Positions 22,514 through 34,931 of a stretch of 64,000 bases of DNA are shown here, one piece after another. How positions within the stretch are numbered: the stretch's first letter is position 1; every line of letters begins with the position of its first letter. The notes beneath the pieces are model-generated. The model saw only the letters and a list, made by a program, of their open reading frames with translations. It made no database searches and was not told the DNA's origin. A program made the translations under genes and the position numbers. Source of the stretch: Epiperipatus broadwayi (taxonomy: Eukaryota > Onychophora > Udeonychophora > Euonychophora > Peripatidae); the NCBI GenBank assembly GCA_028023455.1, contig JAQFVV010012989.1, positions 248,001-312,000 on the forward strand, read 5' to 3'.

Positions 22514-25500
22514 TGTGCCCTTTCCTATAGGTCAATGATAGTTATAAATGGTCAATTACTAAAAAATTTTAAAATTAATATTATATAGTATTTAAAATTA
22601 TAGATTATATTAAGCAGTAAAAGATTAATATGATATATTTAATAATAAGTATTGTGATGGTGAGAATTGTATCTAATTCTATATTTTTCTAAATTGTTTT
22701 TTCAAAATTTTATATAATTATTTTATATAATATAAGTAGCAAATTTATTAAGACAGATAAAAATAGACTAAACACCGGAAATGACTACGTGACTGTCTGA
22801 AATATTCTATGTATAAGCACCGATTTAAATTAATACTAATAATTAAAATATTTAAATAGTATATTATAGAAGTGGATGGAATTGTCACACATCATAATAA
22901 AAATAAGTAGTATACACCTTTATTAATTATTGTTTCAAAATTGTTTTAAAGGTAGTTAAATTGTAATAGATAATAATTGATTTAAAAATAATAATTAGTT
23001 AACATTTAAGTCTATTACATCATGATTTTAAAACTTTAGAAATTGTTTATAAATCCAAGTAGGGATTGACCAATAAAAAAATAGATCTTGGCAGACAACC
23101 AAAATCGCGCCAACTAATTGTATAAACGGGGGAGAACAAAAATGTGTTGACTCCAGAGCAGAGGTAAAATTTTAAGCTCTCTAAATTTTTTTTTTCTTCA
23201 ATTTATTAGTCAATTTTATTATAATTTTAATAATATCTTTGAAAGAAACTAACTGACAATTTAAAAATCATCCGAAGAGAATCTTAGAATAAAATGTTTT
23301 AAAAAAAATTTTTTCATAGTAATGTTTCACTAACTTTACAGTAACCTGCCAGTGGATTCTATCGAAATATAATCAGAGTTTTCAATAGAAAATGGATAGA
23401 TTCTTAAAACCAAGTTGTAAATTTTATAATGTTCCAAATATGTTAATGTTATTCGTTGATATAATTTATATAGCGTATCACTATGAAAGCTGTTTTCATG
23501 CGTATAAAATCAATGAAAGGACATTGTGCGCAAAGTTAATGAAGATAATGGAAAACAAAAATAAGTATTATTCGTATAAGAATAAATGGACAAAAGGAAT
23601 TTTAATATTGAAATAGTTTGAATTGCTTTCTTTAAGATAACTTGAGAAAATACTCTAGAAAATAGTTAAAGATCGAAAGTAGTGTATATAAAATAATAAA
23701 GAATGAAAGTGAAGTTTACCAAGGAAAACACTTGCCTAAAGAAAAAAAAAAATTTTACAGAAGAGAAATATAAAATATTGGATCCATGGAAAATGCAATT
23801 GGTACCGTAATTATTAAATAATTGTAGTTTAACTAGAAATAAAGATGCATCAATGCGCTGAGGTAATATTCAGCCAGAACATTAAAAAGCTTCGTGGGAT
23901 AACTAAATAAAATGTTTTCTAATAATTTTGGATTAAACACTAAAACTAAAGATCGTCTAAACAGTTTATTAAATGAACTAATTTATTTAAAACTTTAATA
24001 AGCAGAAAGGGGAACATTTGGACAAAAGAAGAAATAATAAATATTATGGGACTAACCAAGATTTACCGTCAGAAAAATATGTGATTATGGTTTGAAATAT
24101 TTTCTTTACTAATCTAAGTTAAACATTAAGTTTTAGATAGCAATAGGGAAAACAAAATACATTAATTCATGATATAACATTATATGAAATAATATGTTTT
24201 TTTGATTTTGAATTTTAAAATAAAATTGTATGTATGTGGAAATTTGTATATTTGCGATGCTCGAAGAGAAAGAAACCTACTACGAACTCTGATAGGAAGA
24301 TAAAGATTGTTTTTGATAACATTTATAATTATTAATGATATATAATGTATGTTTTATTTATTTAGATCAGCTGAGAATCGAATGAATGTAGCGCAAAAGT
24401 TTTATTGTTATTATTGTTGTAAAATGCATTTTTGAAAACAACACTCTAAGACACTTTGAGATGTGATTAGATTTTTAAAAATATGCATACGATAATCATT
24501 TTAGGTGTTATTAATATAGTTCAATATAACCAATGGTTATGTGATATTTTCTGTTAATTTTCCGATTGGGATATTTAAATGTTATTTTAACAAAATGTAG
24601 ATGTTGAACCTACAGTGTAATAAAGCAAGACAAATTGTTCTTATGGAATAGGGAAATGTTTTTATATTAGCAAATTTTGTTTATTGTTTTAAAAAAAGTA
24701 GTTAGTATTTTATCGATGTTGGATACAGTAAAAATCTCGAGAGATAGTTTGGGTAGTGACTTGGTAGTACGTGGTGATTCGGAAACCAAGAGGATGTATT
24801 AAAAACTAGGATGTTACAGGGAGTGAAATAATAAGTAGTTTTAGATGTTAATCAGCGTAGTTAACAAAGCCCTATGACTGGTACACATGTTGTCTTGGAC
24901 AGTGGTATTTTATGTATTTCTTGTGAGTCGTACTAGATGTTTGGTAAAGTAGAGTAAATAGCTGCCACATCATGCTTATCGCCAAGGTTATTAGACAATG
25001 AATGTCGGACCTATTCACACTGTTCCATACATTTTTGAAGTATATTGCGGATAAGTTATCTATCTATCTTCCCGATATCCTATACATCTTTCGCTATCTT
25101 TATCTGTATTTCTTGCAACTACATCGTTATATGATAAGTCTATTAAAAGGGAAACAATAGATATTTTAGAATGTATGTCATGCTATTATTTGGAATAAGA
25201 ATAGTTAAGTGTTAACGAAGAGTAGATTATGATTATTGAAAGAAAGATGCAGATATCCTAAGAAGGGAAGGAGTTAGAGAATTATTTTAATTCCTTTTAA
25301 GAAATGAACTATCATTTTATAAAAGTATATCCGAATAGAAATATAAAAAAATATTAAATATAATTTCACATTTTCTTATTGTTAATTATATTTTAAAAAA
25401 TATAAGTATTGCATATTTGAAAAAAATACAATAACATTCGATAATTATAGTATATGTGAAACTGTAACAGGTGATAATTAAACCCATGTTATAGTATTAT

Positions 25501-26963
25501 ACATGAGTATGGCTTATGGAATAAACGTATTATAGTTTACGAGCATTGGAGAACAAACATTAAAAGTAATAATAATATTTGAATAATATGCGGAGTGACT
25601 TATATAAAGTTACAAGAAAATGTAATTTTCTTTTAAAAACCATATTGATTGTAAAATTATGATGTTATGAATGATGTTTATCCACATAGATAATTTATAA
25701 TACAGTAACTTTAATATTAAAAGGTAAAGAGTGGTGTTACCCATAAATAGTTAAAATAAGTGATATGATAAACCTAATGAGAAATAAATAAATAACTTTT
25801 AAAACGCATAATAAGTTTAATTAACGATAAAAGAAATATAAATGTGTATAATTCAGCTATTGTAGTGTAAAGAAAAATGAGGATATCCCTTGTAAATAGA
25901 TGTAGATGGATTTGTTTGTTTTATTTATTTTATTGATGTTAATAAAATTTTAAAATTTGTTTATTAAAACTTGTGTCTGAGTTTTGTTTTCTCTACATCA
26001 TTGCATGAATTCACAGGGTATGTTCACAACCATTAAACTAAGTATATGATTGTTTGCACAAAAGATAAATAGAGAAGTATGTTTAATCTTAAATATTTAT
26101 TGATGTTCTTGTAATTAAATAATTATCAAATTGCATTGCATTACTGGTCATCAATCCATTATCATAATATTTTGCTAAATTATATGCTATTAGTTGCCAC
26201 TTGCTTTATTTATCAGATTATCTAAACACTGCCACTTATTAATTTATTTTATTACTTAAAGATAAAAAAGGGGATATTAGATTATTAACTAATTTATTAC
26301 GGTTATAAATTTGCGATGAAAGAAACGCTGTACTAGTTGGATTAAGCAATGAAGATTGTGATTATTATTGTTTTATTATTAATCTAATTGCAGAGTAGTA
26401 GATTATGGCATAAAATCCCTTATCATATTTTGCTACCATATGTTTATTAACATATGAATAAATTTAAGAACCTGAGATTATTTCATTTGAGCTAGATGAT
26501 TACTATTATTATTATTAGAGATAAAAGATTAATACTTTAATTGTTAAATGAGTCTTAGTGATTAGAAGTTGTGGAAGTCATAAGAATACTATGTAGTTAT
26601 TATGTGTAATAGTAGTATAAGGGGGGATAGTGTTCTTATGCCATTGAGGTGGTATCCTGTGGGATATTGTCTCAATGTAATCTACCTTGTCACCCGTATT
26701 TCCACTTCTAGTCTCATGAATTCCTGAATATTTATTTGAGTTAGTGTAAAACAGAACCTAAGTTAATTTTAAGACACTTGAGCTAGTAAAGCATTTAATT
26801 GAATATTTCATTAATTATTAGAGCTAGAACCCGGTTAGGTGATTTTCACTATATTATATTTATTTTGGGGGAAGTGGAGATGTGGGAATGGGGCGGTTTG
26901 ATTATGGCCTTCAACGTGATTGGCCTGATGTGTAGTGGAGCTACACACGGGGACAAGGGCAGA
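22514..26963 (+). repeat. Element 1 right LTR (4450 bp)
   Basis: Near-identical to 14768-19214. Visible differences include single substitutions, a TAA insertion near 23233 and a few one-base indels. Ends ACAAGGGCAGA, then ATATATAG flanking DNA. As the 3' LTR it would supply polyadenylation; no single signal stands out among many AATAAA-like strings. Confidence 0.9.
23392..23616 (+). CDS. 74-residue frame inside the element 1 right LTR, function unknown
   Basis: Twin of the frame at 15642-15866, also intact (MDRFLKPSCKFYN... to GILILK). The same donor-like (AGAGCAGAG/GTAAAA, about 23167) and acceptor-like (ACTTTACAG, about 23340) strings precede it. Four of its five base differences from the twin change a residue, so conservation only reflects recent LTR identity. 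Confidence 0.3.
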   Translation: MDRFLKPSCKFYNVPNMLMLFVDIIYIAYHYESCFHAYKINERTLCAKLMKIMENKNKYYSYKNKWTKGILILK

Positions 26964-27021
26964 ATATATAGCAAATCACTACAGTTTAATTGATAAGTAT
27001 CAAATGTACACCCTTAACAAC

Positions 27022-27229
27022 TTTAACACAATTCATTTATTGAAAGTGTATTAATAGTTTTTATTTGTCACTCATTAGACTCGAGATTATTCAATAATGA
27101 ATACTATTTCTGTAGCGTAATTTTCATTACTTCACTCAAGATTACACTACAGAAATATTATCCATTATTGGATAATCTCTAGTCTAATGAGTGTCTAATA
27201 AAAATTATTAAAAGACATATTGTGTTTAA
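27022..27229. repeat. Small foldback repeat
   Basis: CACTCATTAGACTCGAGATT and its continuation (TATTTCTGTAGCGTAATTTT) pair with AATCTCTAGTCTAATGAGTG and AAGATTACACTACAGAAATA. The arms are about 85 bp and imperfect, bounded by TTTAACACAATT and ATATTGTGTTTAAA. This is a MITE-like element with no coding content. Confidence 0.65.
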
Positions 27230-29149
27230 ATTACAAAATAATATAGGATACAAAATGATTATGAAATCTATTTTCTCCTAATTTAAAAATCTTAACAGTT
27301 TAGGGCAGTAGCAAAGTGACGGGTTCAAAGGTTAAACATCTACGGATTAAAGGTTAACTACATCACATCTACAGAGCACAAAAAAATCATATAACTTGCA
27401 AATATTTTTTTTAATTAGATAGTAACTAAGTTTTATTGTAACAATTTAAAACAACTCTATCTAAAACTATCAACAGTATAATTTAAATTAATAGAAAATT
27501 ACATCTGAAAAATGATTTTCTACGTCTGAATTTAGATGTGGCAATACCTCTGTATTTTACCACAAATCCACTTGTGTTTATCTCGAAGACAATTGAAAAA
27601 GCTTTGACATAAGAAAAAAAAAAATACTTGATTCAAAAAGTGAGTAGGGGATTTTCATTATTATTTATAATTATTCTAAGTAGTTTTTACCCAAAGCATA
27701 TTGATAATCTAATTATATTGTTAAACTTTTACGATTTAAGATGAATCTCCTAGAATTATATGTTGCTGTAATAATTGTTACGGTATGTATATTATTTGTT
27801 TTAAATAAATAAGCAATGAGAAGAAAATTGAGATAATCACATTAATTTAACGCCAACATTTTAAACTATATCTAGTAGTAATAATCTTTTTCTATAAATT
27901 CAGACATTGTCAAATCATTCTTCAGACGCATATACATATTTATAAAATGAAATAATTCGTTTTAGAAAGTCTATCGTGGTGAGGATTGTTAAAAGATTTT
28001 AAAAATGATTAATTGATTTTATAAGCTGATTTTTTGTTTTATTATGCTGAATAAATGTAATTGGTAATCACTTGAACGTCTAATAATCATTTTTGTTCAC
28101 TATGTCAGAAATAATCAAATAATTTATTAATATTAAACTCGTACATCTAATTTATATTGGAGACTTTACATTTACCTGCAATATATATAAAATATTTAAA
28201 AAAATCTATTTAAATTAACTCTGTCGAAACGCAAACATAAAAAAATGATATAACAAAAAGGCAATTGATCCCTAATATATATTTTCGATTAATGAATGTC
28301 ATCTTCAGTTCGCTCAGACTATGAAATCTTCAAAATAAGTTTTTCATTAAATATTTATTCAACCTATTTTAAAATGATTTATCTGCATAAAAAACACAAA
28401 GTATCACATGAAGTTTAGCTTATTCTATTTATATATTTGCATATATACTATTTTTTTCCAGTTATTAATAAGTAAGCATAAACAAACTGTTATGTGGATG
28501 CTTTGATTTTTGATATATTCATAAATTAAGCAAATCATCATTTAACTTTTACTGTTCCACCTGTTGAGCCCATAGTCTAGTTCTAAACGCCATAAGACAT
28601 TCTCCATTATAAAAGAAAAAAGTATTAGCAACTGGATTAATCAAATATTGGGTGGTAGAGATTATTATGGATTTTTTTATTTATTTTATATTATAGTAAC
28701 AAAAATAACTGAATACTTATTTTCCTATCAATAATTGAAAACAATAGCTTGGAAAAAACTGACATTGCTTACTATCCAATTATCATTGACTAGAAAAAAA
28801 CAAGAAAGAATACTTATAAAACCCTAATAGAACTTATCAAAACATTTCTTAAGAAAAAATTCTGAATACATTCTTGTATTGTGTTGTTTAAAATTGTATA
28901 TATATATATATATACATATAATGTATAAAATTGTATATATATATATATATACATATAGTCTGAATTCATCCATATATAATTAATAGTAATATTGTCCCAA
29001 TAAGGTGTGGATGTTATATTAAAAACCCATTGTAGAGAGGCTGCCATAATAAGATATGGAGCAAGCTTAAAAAATTTATTCAATAAAAAATAAAATTTGA
29101 ACTTTATAATATGAAAGTGGGGAGGAGAGCAGATAATGAAAATAATATA
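27230..29149. other. AT-rich non-coding DNA with duplicated TA hairpins
   Basis: No gene is supportable. At about 28890-28960 a unit AAAATTGTATATATATA...ACATATA occurs twice in tandem. The longest open frame on the minus strand (28814-29155) spans these TA repeats and is of low complexity. Confidence 0.5.
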
Positions 29150-30500
29150 AATCAACAGTTGTTATAATATGTTGGACTATTTTAATTATCTATCAGTAAA
29201 TGTTGAATGTATAGAAAATTTTAAACATTATTTAAACTTTTTAAATACAAACAACTTGGTACTAATAACACACAAATAGACAACACAAGTTAGTAATTAT
29301 ATAACATTTCAAGTAATATTATTCTCCACTTTGCTTAAGGTGGTTCTGGCCTGCTGACAGCATTTGCATAGGAGTCAAACTCACTTGCACCTTTAGATTT
29401 AAATATCAAATTTCAAGGAAGCACTGTGGCCAACTGAGTTATTCTATCAAACACAACATATAGTAGAAATTTCATGTCTTTATATATGAGGGTTCAAATC
29501 TTCCTGAGTCCTTCAGTTGTTTTATTTTTTTATTACTTTTTTCTAAGAGCAAGGTTAATCAGAGGCTTCCACACATTGTGTATTGCCACATTGGGTTGAA
29601 GTATAGAATTATTTGCTATTGTAATATGACCAGCTTCCTTGAATTTTCTTCTTCCCAAATGAACATATGGTCATTAGTACACACATGGTTCTACTGTTGT
29701 CTTTTTCCTCTTTTAACCATTAGTTTGTTTCTTTCAATCACTATTCAAAAGGTCAACAGGTCTCACCAATATACTTTCATCTTTACAGGTATTTCAAAGA
29801 TGTAGTTTTTGTTCATCAGGATTTTCAGTTTAGGCTTGGTAAAAATTAGAATTCTTCAAAGTATGGTATGGTTTTGGAAAGCTGTTCAATGTTATATTGA
29901 TTGCAGATATTTTTTAACTTGTCTGCCATTTTGGATTACATGATATGCTACAGTACAAGTAATTTTGTTATTTATTAAAGCTTTTCTTGATGGCAGCTGA
30001 TGGATAATGATTCCTCATGAGGGTTTGATCTATGTGGATCTTTTTAATTTTTAAATCATTGGTTTTCAAATGAACTTTCTTTTATTTGTTCCATAGTGAT
30101 TGTATAATTCTATATTTAGTGCTTCTGATATGATTGGATGTATATCCCAATTACTTCCAGTGTGTGCTACTTTTCTGTACCCTTTTTCTTTTACTTGGCC
30201 CTGAGAGGAGTTTTGTCACAAGAACATCTAAGTTTGCCAATTTTTGCTCTCATTCTGATTCTATTATGAATGTAATTGAAGGAGATATGTTATTATTATG
30301 CATCCAGAATGGCTGTAATTGTGCCTCACCATGTGGTGATACCATGAATGAACCATAAACATAGTGAAGTCACATTTTAGGTGGATATAGAATGGTATAT
30401 ATGACTGTGGCTTCAAATTCTTTCACATAAATGTTGCTAAGCAAAACTGATAGTGGTAATCCCATGAACATACCTTGATTTTGTTGGAAGAGAATTGTTC
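29150..30500 (-). mobile_element. Penelope-like element, 5'-truncated and decayed (left copy)
   Basis: On the minus strand, about 30500-30370 reads FQQNQGMFMGLPLSVLLSNI then YVKEFEATV, the FxQxxGxxMGxPLSPxxANLYME motif region of Penelope-like reverse transcriptases. This is followed by thumb-like sequence (KIHIDQTLMRNHYPS) and, near 29790-29740, YIGET, the opening of a GIY-YIG nuclease domain. Stops and frameshifts are frequent. The YxDD catalytic strand appears decayed (LHYVYGSF region). After the nuclease lies a tail with a tRNA-like segment, ending near 29150. The sequence from about 30230 down to 29150 is repeated in inverse orientation at 30490-31625. Confidence 0.75.
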
Positions 30501-31625
30501 TTGTGACAAGTCTCCCTCAGGACAAAGTAAAAATAATAGTGTATAGGAAACCAACACACAGTGGATAGTATTTAGCATATACATCCATTCTTACCAGAAG
30601 CACTAAACATGGGGTTATATAATATTATGGAAACAAAGCAAAGGAAATTTGTTTGGAAACCAGTGATTTGGAAAATGAAAAGATTCACATAAAGCAAACT
30701 CTCATGAGGAATGATTATCCATCAGATCTTTAATAAATAACAAAAAAGAGACACACACACAAAAACAATTACTGTTACTGTAGTGTATCTATACATTCCA
30801 AGAATGACAGACAAGTTTTAAAAAAATCTGCAGTGAGTATGTTTTCCAAGGCCAAATCACACTGAGGAATTTTAACTTCTATCAAGCTTAAACTGTAAAT
30901 GTTGAAGAACAAAAACTGCATCTGCAAAATACCATATGAATGTGGAAATATATTGATGAGACATGTCACCCTGTTGAACAGCTTTTGAAAGAACACAAAC
31001 TAATGGTTAAAAGAAAAAAACATGTGTGTATAGTAGCTAATGCCATATGTCCAGTTGGAAAATTAGAAAAATATTGGATAGAGAGGGAAAGGTGCAAATA
31101 AGAAAATTCAAGAAACCTGCTCATGTGACAAAGGCAAATAATCTTATAAGTTAACTCAGTGTAACAACGCATAAGGTATGGAAGTGTCTAATTAACCTTG
31201 CTCTTAGAAAAAAGTAATGCAACTAATAAAACAAAATAAATAAGTAAAAAATTGAAAGCCTTAGGAGGACTTGAACCAACCCTCACATATAAATACATGA
31301 AATTTCTACTATCTGTTTTCTTTGATAGAATAGCTCATTTGGTTAGAGTGCTAGCCTTGAAATTTGTTATTAGAGAATCTACAGATGTAATTTCAACTCC
31401 TATGCAATACTGTCACTAGTCAGACCAGCAACACCTGAAAAAGGGTGGAGAATAATAATATTCAAAATGTTGTGTAATTACTATATTGTCAATTTGTGAG
31501 TTATTACCAACAAGTTGTTTGTATTTGAAAAATTTAAATAAAGTTTAAATGTTTCTATACATTCAACATGATAGATTATGGAAATAGTCCACATATTATC
31601 ATATCTGATCAACAGTTCTTATTAA
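30490..31625 (+). mobile_element. Penelope-like element, 5'-truncated and decayed (right copy)
   Basis: Begins inside the reverse-transcriptase thumb region: GTGACAAGTCTCCCTCAGGA at 30502, then KIIVYRKPTHS, and later KIHIKQTLMRNDYPS. At about 30920-31000 it encodes CKIPYECGNIY then DETCHPVEQLLKEHK, the GIY-YIG endonuclease pattern (normally C..Y.G.T.R....R..EH) with the G of GET replaced and a stop after IY. The tail (31180-31625) contains a tRNA-like block with AGCTCATTTGGTTAGAGTGC. It is the mirror partner of the left copy; the two heads abut near 30360-30490, an arrangement known for Penelope insertions. Confidence 0.75.
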
Positions 31626-31799
31626 TGGGTTTTTTTCCAAAAGGAAGCCAAATTCATCACCATTGATGATGGCATTTGGTTTCTTAAAAATCATGAAATA
31701 GTCTCTCTGATTTTTCAAATTGCAGGTCAATAAGAAGGCACTAATAATAAATATTTATTAAAACCTTTATTTTCAAATTTATAAATATATTTTATTTTA

Positions 31800-31965
31800 A
31801 TATAATTTATTTCTGATAATACAAAAATACTTGCTAATTTGGAAAGATATGATTTAAGAACCATGAGAGAGTCAATTGAAATATTAAAGAGACCTACTGG
31901 TTTAAATAGGGCTGATGAAGCACAATGTATTCCAGCTATGTGGAAACCTCTCATTTTATTTAATA
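31800..31965 (+). pseudogene. Penelope-like GIY-YIG domain C-terminal fragment
   Basis: The frame starting near 31839 reads MRESIEILKRPTGLNRADEA then QCIPAMWKPLI. This matches the usual end of Penelope-like proteins (RESI.I.K....LNRD.G...P..W..L). No upstream nuclease core is seen, so it is an isolated remnant close behind the right Penelope copy. Confidence 0.6.
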
Positions 31966-33150
31966 TTAATTTAAAATTAATAAGTGAAAAAACTGAGGGA
32001 AATAAATATTTTAATAAGCCTCATATTGTGAATGCTGAACTACTTCAAGTTGAATCTCATTTCTAATCTCGCACTGAGTCATGTTATTGTTTAAAAAAAT
32101 TAAAAATAAATTCTTTAATTTTTAATATGATAGCTTACACAAATATCTTGGATAACGTTTACAGTATATTGTTATATTTACAGGTGAACAGAAGTTATGT
32201 TTTAAATACTTGTAAATATCTGAAACTGATTTGCTATTCTTACATATGCTGGAATATTAAGCTAAGAACTATGCCATTTTTGGTTTTACATAAGTTAAAA
32301 TTTACTAATATGTTTTTATGTTTACATTTTATACTCTGAAAATATTTGAATTAAGATTTATATGTATAAATTGGTTTGAATAATTTTTAGTTTAATAAAT
32401 ATTTAAATAATAATCATCAATATGTTTACATAATGTGGTTTGAGTTAAAGTTCTAAGTGCAGAAAGCTTCACATTTGTAAATAAAACTATAGTAATTTGT
32501 TACCTATAAACATAAAACAAATAATGAAGATAAGTGTAAAAGATTGTGATTTGAGCCAACTAGCATGTGCTGATTCAGCACAAAATACACATCTGATTAT
32601 TTGTCTTTTTTATATATTTTTGGTCATATTTTTCAGGCGTGTGAGATGATACAGAAGTTTGAATATATATATATATATATGATGTCAAATCTAACTATAT
32701 CTTTAAAAAATGTATATATGATGTTAAATTATAACAGGCATTATGTACAGTATATCTCATTTACTTGAAAAGTGAAATGGATATTTCAAAATACATCCAT
32801 GATGAGAGATCTAACATCTGTGCTTATGGATAGTTGTATTATAGTAGAGTTGTAAAAAATGCACTGATAAAAACAAAAACAAAAATGTTATATATTAAAT
32901 AGACTACTTTCACGCTTTTTAGATTTCAATGATACAAATTTATCAAATATTATCTGAATTTTTTTTATAAATAATTTTGTAACTACAATTTAATTAAGGA
33001 AAGCATCAGTTAAAAATAGTGATTGCAAACTGAAATTATGTCATTTAGTGAATTTATGAAATACTTTAACTCAAAAGTGAATCCATCTTAATTTATTATA
33101 CAAGCTTAATTTAGAATGTAAATTAAACTATATATATATATATATATTGA
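31966..33150. other. AT-rich non-coding DNA with a family B fragment
   Basis: Around 32542-32615, GTGATTTGAGCCAACTAGCA ... TTCAGCACAAAATACACATC matches the family B block at 12635-12700. TA runs occur near 32665 and 33129. No gene is supportable. Confidence 0.5.
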
Positions 33151-33626
33151 GTAATATTTACTAAGGCTGTAACTTTATGAATAAGTGTCTGAAAAATTCG
33201 AAGGTAGGGACCTCTACAGGTCTTATCCACAAGCTTACGCTCAGAAGAAAAGAGTGAAACCTTCTTTCCTTCAACCTACTTTTATATATGAATAGGTGAA
33301 GCTGAAGTGGTTAGATCTAAGAGTGTGAAGCTATTCAATACTTCACTAATTAAGTCCACAATTCTTATTATACATTAATAATAAGAATTGTGGACTTAAT
33401 TAGTAATAATAAGAATTGTGGACTTAATTAGTGAAGTATTGAATAGCTTCACACTCTTAGATCTAACTACTTCAGCTTCACCTATTCATATATAAGAGTA
33501 GGTTGAAGTAAAGAAGGTTTCCCTCTTTTCTTCTGAGCGTAAGCTTGTGGCTAAGACCTGTAGAGGTCCCTACCTTCGAATTTTTCAGACGCTTATTCAT
33601 AAGGTTACAGCCTTAGTAAATATTAC
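33151..33626. repeat. Near-perfect palindrome, arms about 220 bp
   Basis: GTAATATTTACTAAGGCTGT ... GGTAGGGACCTCTACAGGTC ... CTTCACTAATTAAGTCCACA is followed by its reverse complement ending TTAGTAAATATTAC. Only a handful of mismatches were seen. A 27-base segment (AATAATAAGAATTGTGGACT...) is tandemly duplicated in the right arm beside the centre, making the loop asymmetric. It has no coding content; it behaves as a foldback element or recent inverted duplication. Confidence 0.85.
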
Positions 33627-34740
33627 TTAATATAATAATGTGCGTTTAATAAAAATTTATAATTATATATATATTGTTAAAAGGAGGTTGCCTTGACAAC
33701 AGTTTGAAAATCTTGATTGATATTGGGATTGTCTAAGTGTTGATCGGTTTTTAATGATATATATATATATTAACTAAAATGCGATAGCAGTTTGATATAT
33801 TACAAAGCTGCATGAAAAAAAATGTTTAATAAAAAATCTCAACATTGAGTGATAAATATATAAACTGTCTAAAAAGTTAAATGAAAAGTTAGTTTATGCA
33901 TTTGGTCAAATTATTAAATATTTATTTTGTAGTATATGAGAAACAATAAAATAATAAATTGCATTGTAAAAGAAGAAAAGAAAATTATTTCGATATGAGG
34001 AACAAGTTTAATTATGAAGTTTATAAAAATTTGAAGCATTTTATACATTTTTTAGTTTATCTTTTTTGAATGGAGTTTTAAATAAAATCTCCTGCATTTT
34101 TATAATAAATTTAATGGAAAAACTAAATATATTAAAATTTTGAAGTTGATAAAATTTTGAAAGTTAGTAATCAAGTTTCATAAGTCAGTAACACTTTTTT
34201 TCTTTCTTTCTATCACTAATTAATGTAAATAAAGAGAGGAAAAAGCCTATGTTTTTGTCTTTCATTCATTTGTGTATCAAATTATAATATAATATCTGTG
34301 AAGGGAATAAAAAAAAATGTTTTCCAAAAAATGTGTTATTATAAAGAAACAAAGGTCAAATTTTGTAACTAGCTGGTGATGAATCAGTTGTTTGGAAAAC
34401 ATGTTGAATAATATAAAATATGGATAAATAGGTCTGAAACAAAAATAAAGACATTATTGTCTAGTCAGGCATTCCGGTCTACCTTAGTTTTATCTGAAGA
34501 CTCAACTCAAGAAGCAGTGTTGCAGTGATTCTATGCTGAGGAGAGAAATAGCTAGTTAAAACTGTTTTCCACTGTATCTTGGGTAAATGTATCTTGCTGT
34601 TTTTTAGTATTATTTAATGCTTCACTTATAACTATCTATCATGTGTGGCTAGGTAACCAAAAACAATATTATCTAAAACATCTGAAGAATGCAATTGGAT
34701 CCAGAAACAAATGCTGAAAATTTCTAAAACCAGCCACTGC
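33627..34740. other. AT-rich non-coding DNA
   Basis: TA runs near 33664 and 33758 and T/A homopolymers. No supportable gene. Confidence 0.5.
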
Positions 34741-34745
34741 CTGCT

Positions 34746-34931
34746 TTAATAATGCCATGAAGAAAAAAGTGGACAGTTCGGATAGTTCCGTAAGAGTGAT
34801 GCAATGTCACCAATGTTGCTGTATTTCCTATCTAACATCACCACTGCACCAGGAAGATAACTATCTTCTTTGAAGAAACTAATAAAGACATCTGGAAATA
34901 TATTAAAAGAATGATATTGACAGAAAACCAT
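34746..34931 (-). pseudogene. Possible decayed transposase fragment (pogo/jerky-like)
   Basis: The 61-codon frame contains FPDVFISFFKEDSYLPGAVV then MLDRKYSNIGDI. This loosely follows the DVFIP.VK...LP....LLLDN..SH pattern around the second catalytic aspartate of pogo/jerky-type DDE transposases. The expected asparagine and histidine are absent and no following LPPN..-like block is clear. It could equally be chance. Confidence 0.25.

Larger units (their letters stand above)
14768..26963 (+). mobile_element. Element 1: LTR retroelement with giant LTRs and gag/integrase-tail interior
   Basis: Two direct repeats of 4447 and 4450 bp flank a 3.3 kb interior that has a primer-binding-site candidate right after the left LTR and a polypurine tract just before the right LTR. 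The outer flanks share ATATAT as a likely target duplication. The interior encodes gag and only the C-terminal tail of an integrase; protease, reverse transcriptase, RNase H and the integrase catalytic core are absent. The LTRs are nearly identical (about one difference per 100 bp by eye, many of them C/T or G/A), so insertion is recent. The proportions resemble plant LARD elements (long LTRs and a long interior without pol), but here gag is retained. It is a Gypsy-like, non-autonomous element. Ends are uncertain by a few bases because the left termini share ATTGTG and the right end (GGCAGA) is not the usual CA. Confidence 0.9.

Noticed and set aside
29578-30358. Plus-strand frames over the left Penelope copy
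   Set aside because: The minus strand carries the recognisable RT and GIY-YIG motifs; the plus-strand frames are shadows.
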